Shown here piece by piece: positions 47,401-57,649 of a stretch of DNA of 64,000 bases (its first letter is position 1; every line of letters starts with the position of its first letter). Under the pieces are notes generated by a model, which was given only the letters and a program-made list of their open reading frames with translations, made no database searches and was not told the origin of the DNA. The stretch comes from Harmonia axyridis (Eukaryota > Arthropoda > Insecta > Coleoptera > Coccinellidae): assembly GCF_914767665.1 (NCBI RefSeq), contig NC_059503.1, forward strand, positions 10,478,001 to 10,542,000, given 5' to 3'. The position numbers and the translations under genes were made by a program.

Positions 47401-49500
47401 CACTGCGGCTGCTATACATTTTATGTAGTCGAAGTCCGTGTTGGGGACGAACGATTGAGCAAAGATGCCACCATCTTTAGTGGTAAATTTCACGGCCAGT
47501 CTGGATTTCCTCTCGGTAAGCTGGACGTCGAATATGTAGATGGGCACATCTTCTTCGATCTCTGGTCCGAAGTGTCTCTCGAGATATCCAGATTCCTCAT
47601 TTTTTGAAGATTTCGAGTCTTCTTTCTCGTCTACCTCCATAGTTGTTCGTTAGAAGAACTGATATTTGTATGCGGGAAACTGTTCCAGAAAAATTGAGAC
47701 CGTCACGTTTACAAGACATCGTGGTTTGTTACCAAGCAACAGATGAAAATTGATTTAACATCAACAACCTTATTTCTATGTTTTTTTTTTAATCTATAGA
47801 TGTGTTCGATTATTAACTTATTGGAGTATAATTTACCAAATTGTGTTTGGAAATTGTAGAATTATGTGTATTCCTAGACTGTCAGCAAAATCAGTCGAGT
47901 CGTTTGACTTCATGAAATGCTTGGTTTTGCATCACTATGCAACAATATTGACATCTCATGAAATGGAACTTGATATTGAGATTTTTTCAGTGGTTCCTGT
48001 CAATTTTCATCCCTATTCAAGAAATTAAATTGCTGTATTCGAATATTCTAAGAATATTAAATTAACTTTTGAGCAAGAAGGCCAGAGGGTTTATATTACA
48101 GAAAAAGATATAGTACATATATGTATATCCTTAACAATAGGCCTTTTTCGAGTATATTTCTTAGCCTGACGGTGCATTCTAAAAATGCCCATGCCTCCAG
48201 GCAATCTAGTGTGTCCATAATACGCGCTTCAGATAACCAGCTCTACGAGACCGACTTCAAATGCTCAAAAAGACGTTAAAAAGCTTACGCTATATTTCGC
48301 GACTCTTTTCAATTTAAACACATCATGCTTAATGTTTCTTTTGATTGCAGATCTTATTAATTTACATATTTATGATATATCTTATTGTTGCATATCTTTT
48401 AATAATAATAATAATGAATATTAAGGGCCAGTTGCACAATTTGCCTAAACATTGATTAAAAATTTAAACGTTGATTACTCTATGATTTCTTGAGAGAAAT
48501 CAGAAATTAATCGACGTTAAAATTTTAATCAATGTTTAGGCAAATGGTGCAAATGGCCCTAAATGATTAAGATTATATTTGATAATTCATTAACCCAAAT
48601 TTTGAAATTGTTCAGATTCTGAACTTAGAATGTGATGGATTAGATTAATAATTTCCTGTTTGATTAGAATGAAAAATGATAACTCATGTGATGTATTGAT
48701 CTCTCTTTACAGACTGGAACAAATTTGAAAGAAACCATAGATGCCTGGAATATTCGTACTAATATTTGGTTGAGAACAGTTGCTTACGAGCGAGCCCAAA
48801 AATATCCAACTCTTATGACATTTGCGCTCTCAGCTTTATGGCATGGATTTTACCCCGGCTATTACATTACATTCGCTAGTGGAGCACTATTCACTGCGGC
48901 TGCAAGAATTGTTAGTATAGTATAATGATTTCAAAGACAACAGCTGAAATATTATCGTTTTCAGGGACGTAGGCATATTAGACACTTCTTCTTGAAGACC
49001 AATGAACTGAAGGCATTTTATGATGTCTTGACTTTTATAATAACTCGATTAGTGATAATTTATATCACCTTCTCATTCGTTTTATTGGAATTCGGCCCAA
49101 GTCTTCAAATATACATGTAAGTATCACAGATGAATAATACACACAGACTGATTATCTATAGGCTGATCCATTGTCAAGTCTGAGGTGAAATACAGGTGTG
49201 CCAACCTACTCTTGAGAAATATCACCAATCTGAATTGTCTTAAACTAAATCTAATAAGTGTATTGCATTTCGGTACATCTTAGTCAAATCATTGTCATCT
49301 TGTTTTGAACTGATTGATGTATTTCTTTCAGGAGTCTCTATTGGTGTTTGCATATCTTAGGAGTTGTTCTGTTGGCATTAGGTCCTTTTATTATCCCGAA
49401 ACCTAACAGACCGAATCAAAGAAATCCTGGTAATGTCAATGTTAATCAAATCGAAAATACCCTAAGACAGGTTGGACCCATAACAAACAGCTCTTCATAA
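38470..49500 (+). CDS. oys: MBOAT1/2-type lysophospholipid acyltransferase (oysgedart-like), complete
   Basis: Nine exons (38470-38556, 39281-39426, 39781-39858, 40137-40228, 40423-40667, 41294-41626, 48713-48910, 48965-49116, 49332-49500) join in frame to 499 residues. Product: a multipass ER protein of the MBOAT family that reacylates lysophospholipids (vertebrate MBOAT1/2, fly oysgedart). Visible: IMVVTQKITCLAF, PSLLEYFSYCLSFQTFMAGP, LKYYFAWMFADAICNNSG, the catalytic-type Asn340 in AWNIRTNIWL and His371 in LSALWHGFYPGYY, then FFLKTNELKAFYDVLTFI and several hydrophobic spans to the C-terminus. Length is near the 520 of human MBOAT2. The sixth intron (41627-48712) is 7.1 kb and hosts IQUB on the other strand; the intron at 48911-48964 is only 54 bp. 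No lesions. Confidence 0.94.
41904..47640 (-). CDS. IQUB: IQUB, IQ motif and ubiquitin-like domain protein, nested in oys intron
   Basis: Minus-strand exons 47640-47395, 45985-45563, 44084-43577 and 42880-41904 give 717 residues (human IQUB: about 790). Exon 1 is acidic, then IYIFDVQLTERK, weakly ubiquitin-like. Exon 2 carries DKPWDGGYRNVNTGSEFHHA and SRDTQT, an IQUB hallmark. Exon 3 has an IQ motif (TIQRYYRAWKMRK, Ile266-Gln267) and a coiled, Arg/Glu-rich helix. Exon 4 has a CxxC...CxxC zinc-ribbon-like module (Cys522, 525, 546, 549) and DIHYLVTQIWHSHS, MVRWQKDVDWSPWNCILLT. IQUB is an axonemal protein that binds calmodulin and serves radial spoke 1 in sperm. The intron between exons 3 and 4 appears to use a GC donor (CTAG/GCAAGT). 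The gene lies wholly inside an oys intron. A further small exon in the 1.4-kb first intron cannot be excluded. Confidence 0.92.
44673..44940. mobile_element. MITE-like insert in IQUB intron, CAGAGTGG ends
   Basis: Left 'tatacagagtggtata', right 'actcgctctgtatag': short inverted ends next to TA dinucleotides. Internal sequence non-coding. Degenerate, so boundaries are tentative. Confidence 0.45.
45036..45352. mobile_element. MITE in IQUB intron, AATAAAACACAGTGGCGAC ends
   Basis: A 19-bp perfect terminal inverted repeat: 'aataaaacacagtggcgac' from 45036 and 'gtcgccactgtgttttatt' to about 45351. About 316 bp, non-coding. It lies in the second IQUB intron, which is also the large oys intron. Confidence 0.75.
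48424..48560. mobile_element. 137-bp palindromic MITE, AGGGCCAGTTGCAC ends
   Basis: The arms 'agggccagttgcacaattt' and 'aaatggtgcaaatggccct' pair over about 55 bp ('gcctaaacattgattaaaaa' with 'ttttaatcaatgtttaggc'). It lies in the oys intron about 150 bp before exon 7. Target duplication not clear. Confidence 0.8.
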
Positions 49501-50007
49501 CCACTTCAAACAAATTTGGACAGATTTGTTATGAAAAATATTTTTCAAGTTTTGTTGGAACTCTATATATTTTTATAAGAACATAAACCGATAATTTTCT
49601 GAATTTTTTCTTGTCGATATTCGATTTTTCTAATTATTTACACTTGCATAAACTATTTCCTCTTAATCAATGGGAATTAAATTATCAGAATGTAAAAATG
49701 ATGGACCAAAACTTCTTGGATAAATCTCGGTGTTACCAAATTATTTATGGCCATGGACTGATATATTTTTGAATTTATTTCTATATTATTTTACTGAAAA
49801 TTTTTTCAAATTTGAATATTATTTATTAAAAAAAAATTGATGTGGTTTTTTGATATTCTTTTATGGATTTTTCGAATAATAAAGTGAGTTATTAAGAACG
49901 CTAGGTCTTAGTGGCCCCGTCAAATGTGACCAAAAAATTTCGCTAATTATTTTTAATTACAAAATAAGTAGTGCAATAATCGAATGAGAAATTTATGAAA
50001 AGACTTT
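49501..50007 (+). other. oys 3' UTR
   Basis: AT-rich, no frame. AATAAA at 49878-49883, 378 bp after the stop codon, is the likeliest polyadenylation signal; another AATAAA at about 52275 would imply a much longer tail. Confidence 0.4.
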
Positions 50008-50646
50008 CCCAGATAGCACAAGTCCTACAGATGTTGGATGGATATATTATATATGTAACTGATATTTCAGAAATCCATAAGATATCTCATAAATATATTG
50101 GATGTTCTATGAACATCCAACCAATTGGACATCCTTAAGATATATTACATTCATAAGATATCGCCTACCAATATTTATTTATTAATAAGATATCCTCAAA
50201 ATGTCCGGAATGAATATCCATGACATATTTTCATGTTCATGAGATATCCTTTGTGAATAAAATTACCTCCGATATTAATTTTTCCTTTATGAAATTGAAT
50301 TAGAATATATGGTAATATGGATAATGAGATATTATCTTGAATATCATCACTTTCTAGGAAGAATAAAGAAACATAATTTATAACTGACAAAAAAAACTCA
50401 ATAAAAAACACAATAAGTCAAAAAGAAAAACAACATAGAAAAAATAATTCTTTAAAATGTAAAAAATTCAATTTTAGAGTTCAAACTGATTCAATCGATC
50501 TTCATCCATTTTGAATTTTCGTATGGTCTCCTTAGGGAATCCATAAGAAAGGATTTTCTATGAACTTTCATAGAATATCCAGTTTTTGATACCAATTTAT
50601 TTTCTGTTGATGTAATGGACATCCATAGGATATCATGCTATCTGGG
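50008..50646. mobile_element. 639-bp TIR element, CCCAGATAGCA ends
   Basis: Ends 'cccagatagca' (50008) and 'tgctatctggg' (to 50646) are an exact 11-bp inverted repeat. Inside, GGATATC/GATATCC-type motifs ('aagatatc', 'acatccataggatatc') recur many times on both strands. No transposase. No obvious target duplication. Confidence 0.7.
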
Positions 50647-52971
50647 TTCCTAATTGACAATTCCTTATTAATGAAAATAGATTGATATACTTATTAATGT
50701 TAACTATTATTTTCAATAGAAAACCTTTGGAATCGTTCAGGAGGGAAAAATATAACCCCCCTGAAATTTTTACAGTTTTTGTGTATGCATTTCAAGGACG
50801 GGTATAACTATGACAGAGCTTTTTATTACTGGTAATTTGTCGAGTTTTTCTCTAACACTGCTGCTGAACTTTCACTAATTGTTATCTCATTTATCTGTCG
50901 CTAACGCTCAATAATTATTTCCACAATATATTCAATTAATGAAAAATGAAGATCGGTTCAAAAGTACACTGTTGAGTTCCTGCTTCAAGTACAAATTAAA
51001 AAATTGCTATGGTTGGAATGTACTAATTATACTACACTGCCTTCAATGCAAGGTCATTGACCTAATAATGAGTTGCCTTTGGTAAAAAAGCTGTAAGTGT
51101 GCAAATGGTTTAATTTTAATATATTTGAATTTGGTAAATTGTTTGGCAGTTGAGGCGTATCGTGTGATTTCTTGTAGTACATAAATTCTCATCATTATAC
51201 ATCTTCTTTCTGTATAAAATAATGATTTCGACTCAATTAACTTCAAATTTTCAGTATTATAGTTATAATATTTACATCTTTTTTATATTCTTGTTTTATT
51301 TCATATATATTTCGTAATACTGAAATCTGAGGAGAGTAGAAAAAACTTACCTTACATTTTATGAAAATTACTTCAAGAATCATCAGAGCTTTTCATTTTT
51401 TTGTACATTATTAAACCAAAGGATTCAAACATAGACTTCTAAACTTTGTGAAGACTGAAATTATCAAAAGCCCTAGCAGCGACAACTATTAAATTTGAAA
51501 GAAAAAAGTACAAACTTCAATTATTTTCTTCCATTGTTCAACTTCTTGTTATCTAAGTATATCGAGAAAAAGGCATTTAAAATAAGATATAGCATGGAAT
51601 GTGTGTAATATTTCTGGGCATCTTTATTAAATTTTGTTCATATTGGATATGAATGATGAATGACAAGATATTTGTAACTTTTCTATAGTGTGATATTTCC
51701 GTTTTGTAGTTGTGATATACTTATATTATAACCGCACAAATTTATTATCTTCCATTAACTGTAATGTAATATGCACACAGGAATCGTTCTTCCAAATTAT
51801 TTTAAGGAATCTATTATGTGTTAATATTAAACTGTAAAACCAAAAATTGTGATAAAATTATGTGATGTAAAATGTGAATTTTGAATTTATTCATTGGATT
51901 GTGTTCCATATAAGATACACAAGGTAAACTTTGTTTTAATGAATATTCTCTTTGATTCATTGGTTGTATCCAGTGAATAAATATTTGTCTCTCAGATTGA
52001 TACGAGCCATATCTTCGTTTAACAATGTAATATGAAATTTTATATTTAATTATAGCTTAAATTTATCTGAGAAACAAAATTTTTTTCATTCTGGATACTA
52101 CCAATTAATCAATTTTGATTTATTGAAATTAAACATTGTGTACTTTGTAGTTGAGTATTTAATAACCTTTATTATGACAAGATGAAGTGATTCAATGTTC
52201 CGATTTGTGACTAGGAAGTTTTTAATTTTTTGATATTGTGGAATTAAATTTTTTCGCGATGCTATTGTGATTCAATAAAAGTTCATTTGTCTCATAAATC
52301 TTGTTTAATTTACAAAATAACGTCTTACAATTAAGTCAACTATAATGAACTACATTTACATACCAGAAATTTGGTTAAGAAAATCAGTTTCTTGAAAGTA
52401 GTGAACTTTCTAGTTCTTATGATCAATGAACTCTGAAGGGAAAAAAGTACTGATTAATTTTTATTTGATGATGCACCAAATTGGATAATTCTTTTTCTGT
52501 TGTGTTCATTACTGTCATGTTGTTTGTACAACGAAGTATTTTCAAACAAATCGTACGGAAAACAAAAAAAAGGTTTTCCTTTTTCCTCCAACCAAGTGAA
52601 CAATTATAGAGTATAATTTGACACTTCGAAGAAAGTATTTTGGGTTGCCTGACAGAACGTGCGAAGCCGGAGATGGCTGCTAGTTTTGAATAAAAAAACT
52701 CCGTTCAAATTTTTTTTTCAAGTTGTTTATGATATTAGGACACAGAAAAATTGGAAAAATATCTAACTGAATATTCTGTACAAAATAAGGCCATAAACTA
52801 ATGAAATTGGAAAAACAGAAGATTAATTTTGAAACGAATGTTTATCATCTTAAATTCGTTAATCCAATTAAAATAGGTACCTCAATTTATATTAATATAA
52901 AGAACAATAAATAAAGGTCCCCATATATTACATTTTTCGGTTCGGATTAGCTTAATACTAATTTTATTGTA
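50647..52971. other. Gene-poor flank
   Basis: No codon-like frame. Contains the late AATAAA (52275) and the segment 52618-52660 ('gacacttcgaagaaagtatt', then 'cagaacgt'), which is matched in reverse at 9290-9335 ('acgttctgtcaagcaaccca', 'cattcttcgaagtgtcaaat'), so a dispersed repeat end occurs in both places. Confidence 0.35.
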
Positions 52972-52986
52972 GGATCAAAAGATAAA

Positions 52987-53101
52987 ATGAAATCCCAAAT
53001 GGAAGATTCCAGCATCCTATTCCATGTTAATGATGTTTTTAAATTTATTGTGGTTGAAGAATACCAACAGAACATGAGCCATTTTCATGATTTCGATCAT
53101 G
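52987..53101 (+). CDS. Candidate first coding exon of an unrecognised gene
   Basis: ATG at 52987 opens 38 codons plus one base (MKSQMEDSSILFHVNDVFKF and, later, EEYQQNMSHFHDFDH) to a perfect donor CATG/GTAAGT at 53101/53102. An acceptor 'ttttattgtag' ends at 52971, so the exon may be 52972-53101 with 15 bases of leader. No similar exon follows in the remaining 11 kb, so the next one would be beyond the window or too short to see. I do not recognise the peptide. Confidence 0.42.
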
Positions 53102-54036
53102 GTAAGTGAAAATTGATTAATTATATTCAATTAATAATTTGTTTACATTCTGATTGAAAAACACGGATTTCTTATTTTTTTAAGAGTTGTGAGTTATTTA
53201 GAGTGAAAAAAAATCTGATTCATTTTCCAATGCAATTTCCATTAGTTTTTTACTTTTTTGTGTGGAATTAATCTCGAATATTAAATAAATTGACTTTTTA
53301 TATAGGTATAACTGAAACAACATGAATTTCATATACTACTATACATTCTGCATTGGAAATAATTCTACTTACTGATTGAGTATTGTAAAAAATGTGTAAT
53401 GCATGGCACTTATTACCTATAGGTATAATTTAATGAGATCTAATGAATTTCCTTCATCGGGGAAAATTAATGTAACTATACATTGATGCATTGATGTGGT
53501 TTCATCAATAATTATCTACTTATATGTTTACGTCATTAATTCTTCAAAGAATCATATTGAAATGAGGAATTTCCTCATGAGTTTTGTGAATAAAAAAAAC
53601 ACAAAAACAACGTCATCATTAATGCCATCTACTCAAATTAATGTACAGTTATAGGTATATCTAGTGAATTATGATACATTGTAAACAAACAGATAATTAT
53701 TGGTATATTTAGTTCTTTACCTCATACAATATATGTATTAGAAGAAATTCCGTCAATGAAAGTTTGGTCAGAGGTTTTTTGTTTGATTGTAAAATTGTAC
53801 ATTTATCACAAAGTTCTGTTTCCCAGCCTACCGAAGTGTAGGCATGAAAATAAATTTTGGTCTTCCATTTCAAATTTTCAATCCGCCTACTCTGCATTTC
53901 AGATCAGGGTGAAGGAAAAATGCATTTTCTGATTGATATTTTCTTTCTATATTTAAGTAATTATTGAAAATAGGGAAATTTGTATAAAATCACAAAGAGA
54001 ATATTGGGATCTAGTTTTCTTGTAGAATTTAATATA
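53102..54036. other. No gene seen; possibly first intron of the 52987 gene
   Basis: AT-rich, no recognisable repeat ends or codon-like frame. Confidence 0.3.
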
Positions 54037-54635
54037 CAGGCTGTCCCGCATTAATCTTTCTAGCCGGAAATTTTTGAAGTACCTATATAACTACTATCAG
54101 TTTAAATAGGTACATTTTCATTTGGGGGGGTTATTGTGACTGCAAATTCATGAGCGCACGATCACCCCTTAGCGGGGGTGGTACTGGTAACCCCGGAACT
54201 CCTTCAAGAATTTGAAATGGCATTAGGGGTCACACTATGCAGCCCCAGTAGGTGATTTCATGAATGATCATTTTTCCTAGAGTTGAATTGGAGGAGATAA
54301 ACCTTTTCAATGGCTCCCAAGATCTCCTGGATTTGACACCTCTAGAATTTTTTTTCTGAATGATCATTTTTCCGAGAATTGGATTGGAGGAGATAAACCT
54401 TTTCAATGGCTGCCAAGATCTCCTGATTTGACACCTCTAGAATTTTGTTAGTGGGGTTTGAATTCGTTCATCGCTTCCAACGACTATTTTACACCAAAAT
54501 GATACCTAAAATAGAAAATTTTCGGCATATACATAAAGAGAATGGCAAAATTTTTGAGATAATGTGCCACTCCATTGCATTTTAATAATCTTGATTTCGG
54601 AAGAACTCATTAAATATCCGGTGTGAGCCACCCTG
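54037..54635 (+). mobile_element. Decayed mariner-like element with a transposase relic and internal duplication
   Basis: Left CAGGCTGTCCCGCAT and right (reversed) CAGGGTGGCTCACAC adjoin TA (54035-54036, 54636-54637). The plus strand near 54385-54450 reads GGDKPFQWLPRSPDLTPLEF, the third-Asp region of a mariner-like transposase, followed by a stop and WG. This piece is duplicated with a 96-bp step (marker 'gaggagataaacc' at 54291 and 54387). Confidence 0.65.
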
Positions 54636-54817
54636 TACGAGATACTTTTCTATGAGAGTGTTTAACGACGCAATACCTCAAGACGAAAATAACTTATTGT
54701 TAATGAATGAATGGTCTCTTAATTTGTTTGTTTGTACCTATACTTGTGGTTTTAACCACAGTGTAAATATTTAATATGATTCGTGCTGACTTATTTTATT
54801 TATTTCTAGTATCCACT

Positions 54818-55062
54818 CAGGGCCGGTGTAAGGGGTGAAACAGTGAAGCGACTGTTTCAGGCGCCTCTATTCGGGGGTCGGCAATTCGGCCTAGTTTGCT
54901 GGCCGCCTTTCATATTTCATCATTGATTCTTAAAAACAACACAAGGTTGTTCCGCCCTGCTGCGTTTGTTTATGAGAAGGCTCATGTTGTTATTGATGAT
55001 TTTCATCAGGGTCGCCGAAAAATACTTTGCTTCCGGCGCCAAAATTACTAGCGCCGGTCCTG
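54818..55062. mobile_element. 245-bp hAT-type MITE, CAGGGCCGG ends
   Basis: Starts CAGGGCCGGTGTAAGG and ends GCGCCGGTCCTG. The 8-bp flanks TATCCACT and TATTCAGT match at six positions, fitting an old hAT target duplication. Non-coding and markedly GC-richer than its surroundings. Confidence 0.72.
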
Positions 55063-55257
55063 TATTCAGTGAATGTTATGACATGAGTTATTTCATTCGG
55101 TGATCTGATATTTAAAGATATTTTACTAATTTCTTTTCATTCGATAATTGATTAATTGTATTGTTTTGAGTTTACTGTTTTGATATTGCTACTTATCTGA
55201 TGGGTTGAATTTTTAATGTCAGTATATGTGATTTATTAATCTCATCTCATATATAAA

Positions 55258-55864
55258 AGTCTGGAAACGGTGAATTTATTTCGCGCACGGGAGGAAAATC
55301 GGAATTCTGAAACTGTGGTCTTTAGTAATTTCGCCCTAGGAATCGAATGGGCCCATCAGATTTTGGTCCCAAAAGGGCCTTATATAAGATATGAGACCTA
55401 ACTTTGGAACTTCAAATGCAAACCCATCTTTTTTATTGCAAATTCGGATTTAGCGGGAAATTTATATCCGAATTGGTTGAAACCAAAATGTTTTCATCCT
55501 TTTTTGGGCCCTATGCAGCGTTTTTTGTTCAAAAATCCGGGGGCGTTCATTCAGATCAGGATGCAAAAATTCATATTCTGATACTGAGGTCCTTTAGTAC
55601 TTTTTCTCGTTGAATCGATCGAGCCCATCAGATGTTGGGTGCAGAAGGGCCTTATACGAGAAACGAGGCTCAACTTTGAAATCTGTTATAAAAAGATGGA
55701 TTTGCATTTGAAATTTCAAAGTTGGGCCTCATATCTCGTATAAGGCCCTTTTGGGTCTAAAATCTGATGGACCCATCGATTCCTCGGGCTAAATTACTAA
55801 AGAAACCAGTATCAGAATTCCGATTGTCCACCTGTGCACGAAATGAATTCACCGTTTCCAGACT
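55258..55864. repeat. Inverted repeat with a third internal copy
   Basis: The left arm from 'agtctggaaacggtgaattt' (55258) through 'aagggccttatataagat' pairs with the right arm ending 'aattcaccgtttccagact' (55864). A third, diverged copy of the arm (about 55500-55680, 'gcccatcagatgttgggtgc', 'aagggccttatacgagaaa') lies between them in the same orientation as the left arm. Confidence 0.75.
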
Positions 55865-55982
55865 TTGAACCACCCGGTATATATGTATACTTACTATATA
55901 CAGTTTTGTTGTGTCCTTAGATTATATCTAAATGTTCCATTTATTTCTATACATACATCTTTCATTTTAAGAACACGTTAAA

Positions 55983-55987
<5 letters not shown>

Positions 55988-56013
<26 letters not shown>

Positions 56014-56023
56014 CATATATACT

Positions 56024-56055
<32 letters not shown>

Positions 56056-56067
56056 TACTTATATAGT
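55988..56067. repeat. AT microsatellite with CATATATACT interruptions
   Basis: (AT)n runs broken twice by 'acatatatacttata', following a poly-A stretch (55980-55991). The period-two tract covers about 80 bp. Confidence 0.95.
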
Positions 56068-56079
56068 CTAAGGTTGTGT

Positions 56080-57640
56080 CCAAGGATTGCAATCGCTTCT
56101 GACTTCACGTCAGTGGTTTCCTCATTTTCTGATAAGAAATATTAATTAATATGCATTAGTGAAGTTTTGCAAATTGAAGGTGTTAAATATATAGGTTTCA
56201 CGTGGAGACTAATAAATAATATATCCATATGTTAGCGATTTGCATACTTCAATACTACATTCAGTCATAAACACAAACCCGTTTATTCTGGGATTACCAT
56301 AGTGAGAGACAGAATTTCTTGGATTTCGAATATTTCCAATGAAAAGGGGATTCACTTGGATTCAGAAGGAACATGAAAGAATTTCGAAAAACATATGTAC
56401 TCATTTAAAATCTTCAAAAAGTGGAAATTTTTCTCAACTCTAAGGAATTACCACGAATCCTTGGCCTTAAAAAAATCCTGATTTGACCCGTATTTACTTT
56501 TTTCAAAGTTGGCGCTCATTTAGCTCGTTTGTAAGAAAATATCCATATTTTCAGAAAATATGTTGACATATCTGCTATTTTTTGCCAGGAAGATGTAGAA
56601 GGTTGTTTGATGACTTAATAAATTCTAAATGGTTCCGAACTGCGTATCACGCACTTTCAGTGATTATTTTCAACCAATATTGATGAAATAATCAAAAAAG
56701 TGAAGTAATACCACATCCTGATGAGTTCACAGTTCCTCTTTTGCATTTATACCTACTTTAGCGATAGAGATAAAGCTCCGGATTTTTGGTTTGATCACCA
56801 TAATGTTGAAATTTTGGTTTATTGATTTGAATTGTTGTTGACCCATTTCTATTATCAATTCACCAGATTCACGAATATTGAATTTAAAAATTTTTATTTA
56901 GTTTTTGGAGATATCTTAAACAATAAAATAGTTTTTTGAATAAATTCATTGAAGTTTATATTCGGCAGACATGCTGAAAGAATAGGCAATCTGCTTTTGA
57001 ATGGTAACCTGATTGCAATAAAAAAAGGTATAAATAATTTTTACAATCGTCGTCAGAATAACTCAACTTTTTAGCATAAGTAGGTACGTTTAATTGAACG
57101 TTATCAAAAAACTATGTTAGTTAGATACGGTGCAGTAGTCGTAGTCAACAGTATTTATTTTCGGGAGAATGTGAATGAGTGAGAATATGGCGAATATACT
57201 TTATATTTGCGTTTATTAATGTCCTGCAGAGATCTTCTAAATTTAAGCGATTGTTCAGGAAAATCAATTGGAGTAAGTATATTATCAGTTATAAAACTAT
57301 GCCATATCCCAATTACTCGAAATATACCCATTTCTATCCAATTGAAACTTAGTAGTTTGTTGCAAATGTCACAAAAGCTCTTGAAAGGTTTCGTTAAAAT
57401 CTGTCCATTAGAATACCCAAAATTCTTTTTGAAAAGTTCGAAAATTTTGAAATGATTCGCACGATATGCTGAATTTCTGAGTCCCCAATATGATTCTTTC
57501 CGTCTGTAAACTCAATAAATCTCGAATGAAAAAAGAAAAAACCTAGAAACTTGAAATTTTGTGTCAGATTCGAATCTTAAATGTCACGGTTAACCGCTCG
57601 AAATTCAAGCGGAATTTTGAAAAAAAAAATATTTCAGTAA
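56080..57640. other. No gene seen
   Basis: AT-rich. 'cttctgacttcacgtcagtg' near 56096 matches the tails of the repeats at 13385, 35712 and 60180, so a decayed member of that family ends here. The frames at 57207-57455 and 57559-57741 have no recognisable content. Confidence 0.35.
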
Positions 57641-57649
57641 CAAATGATC

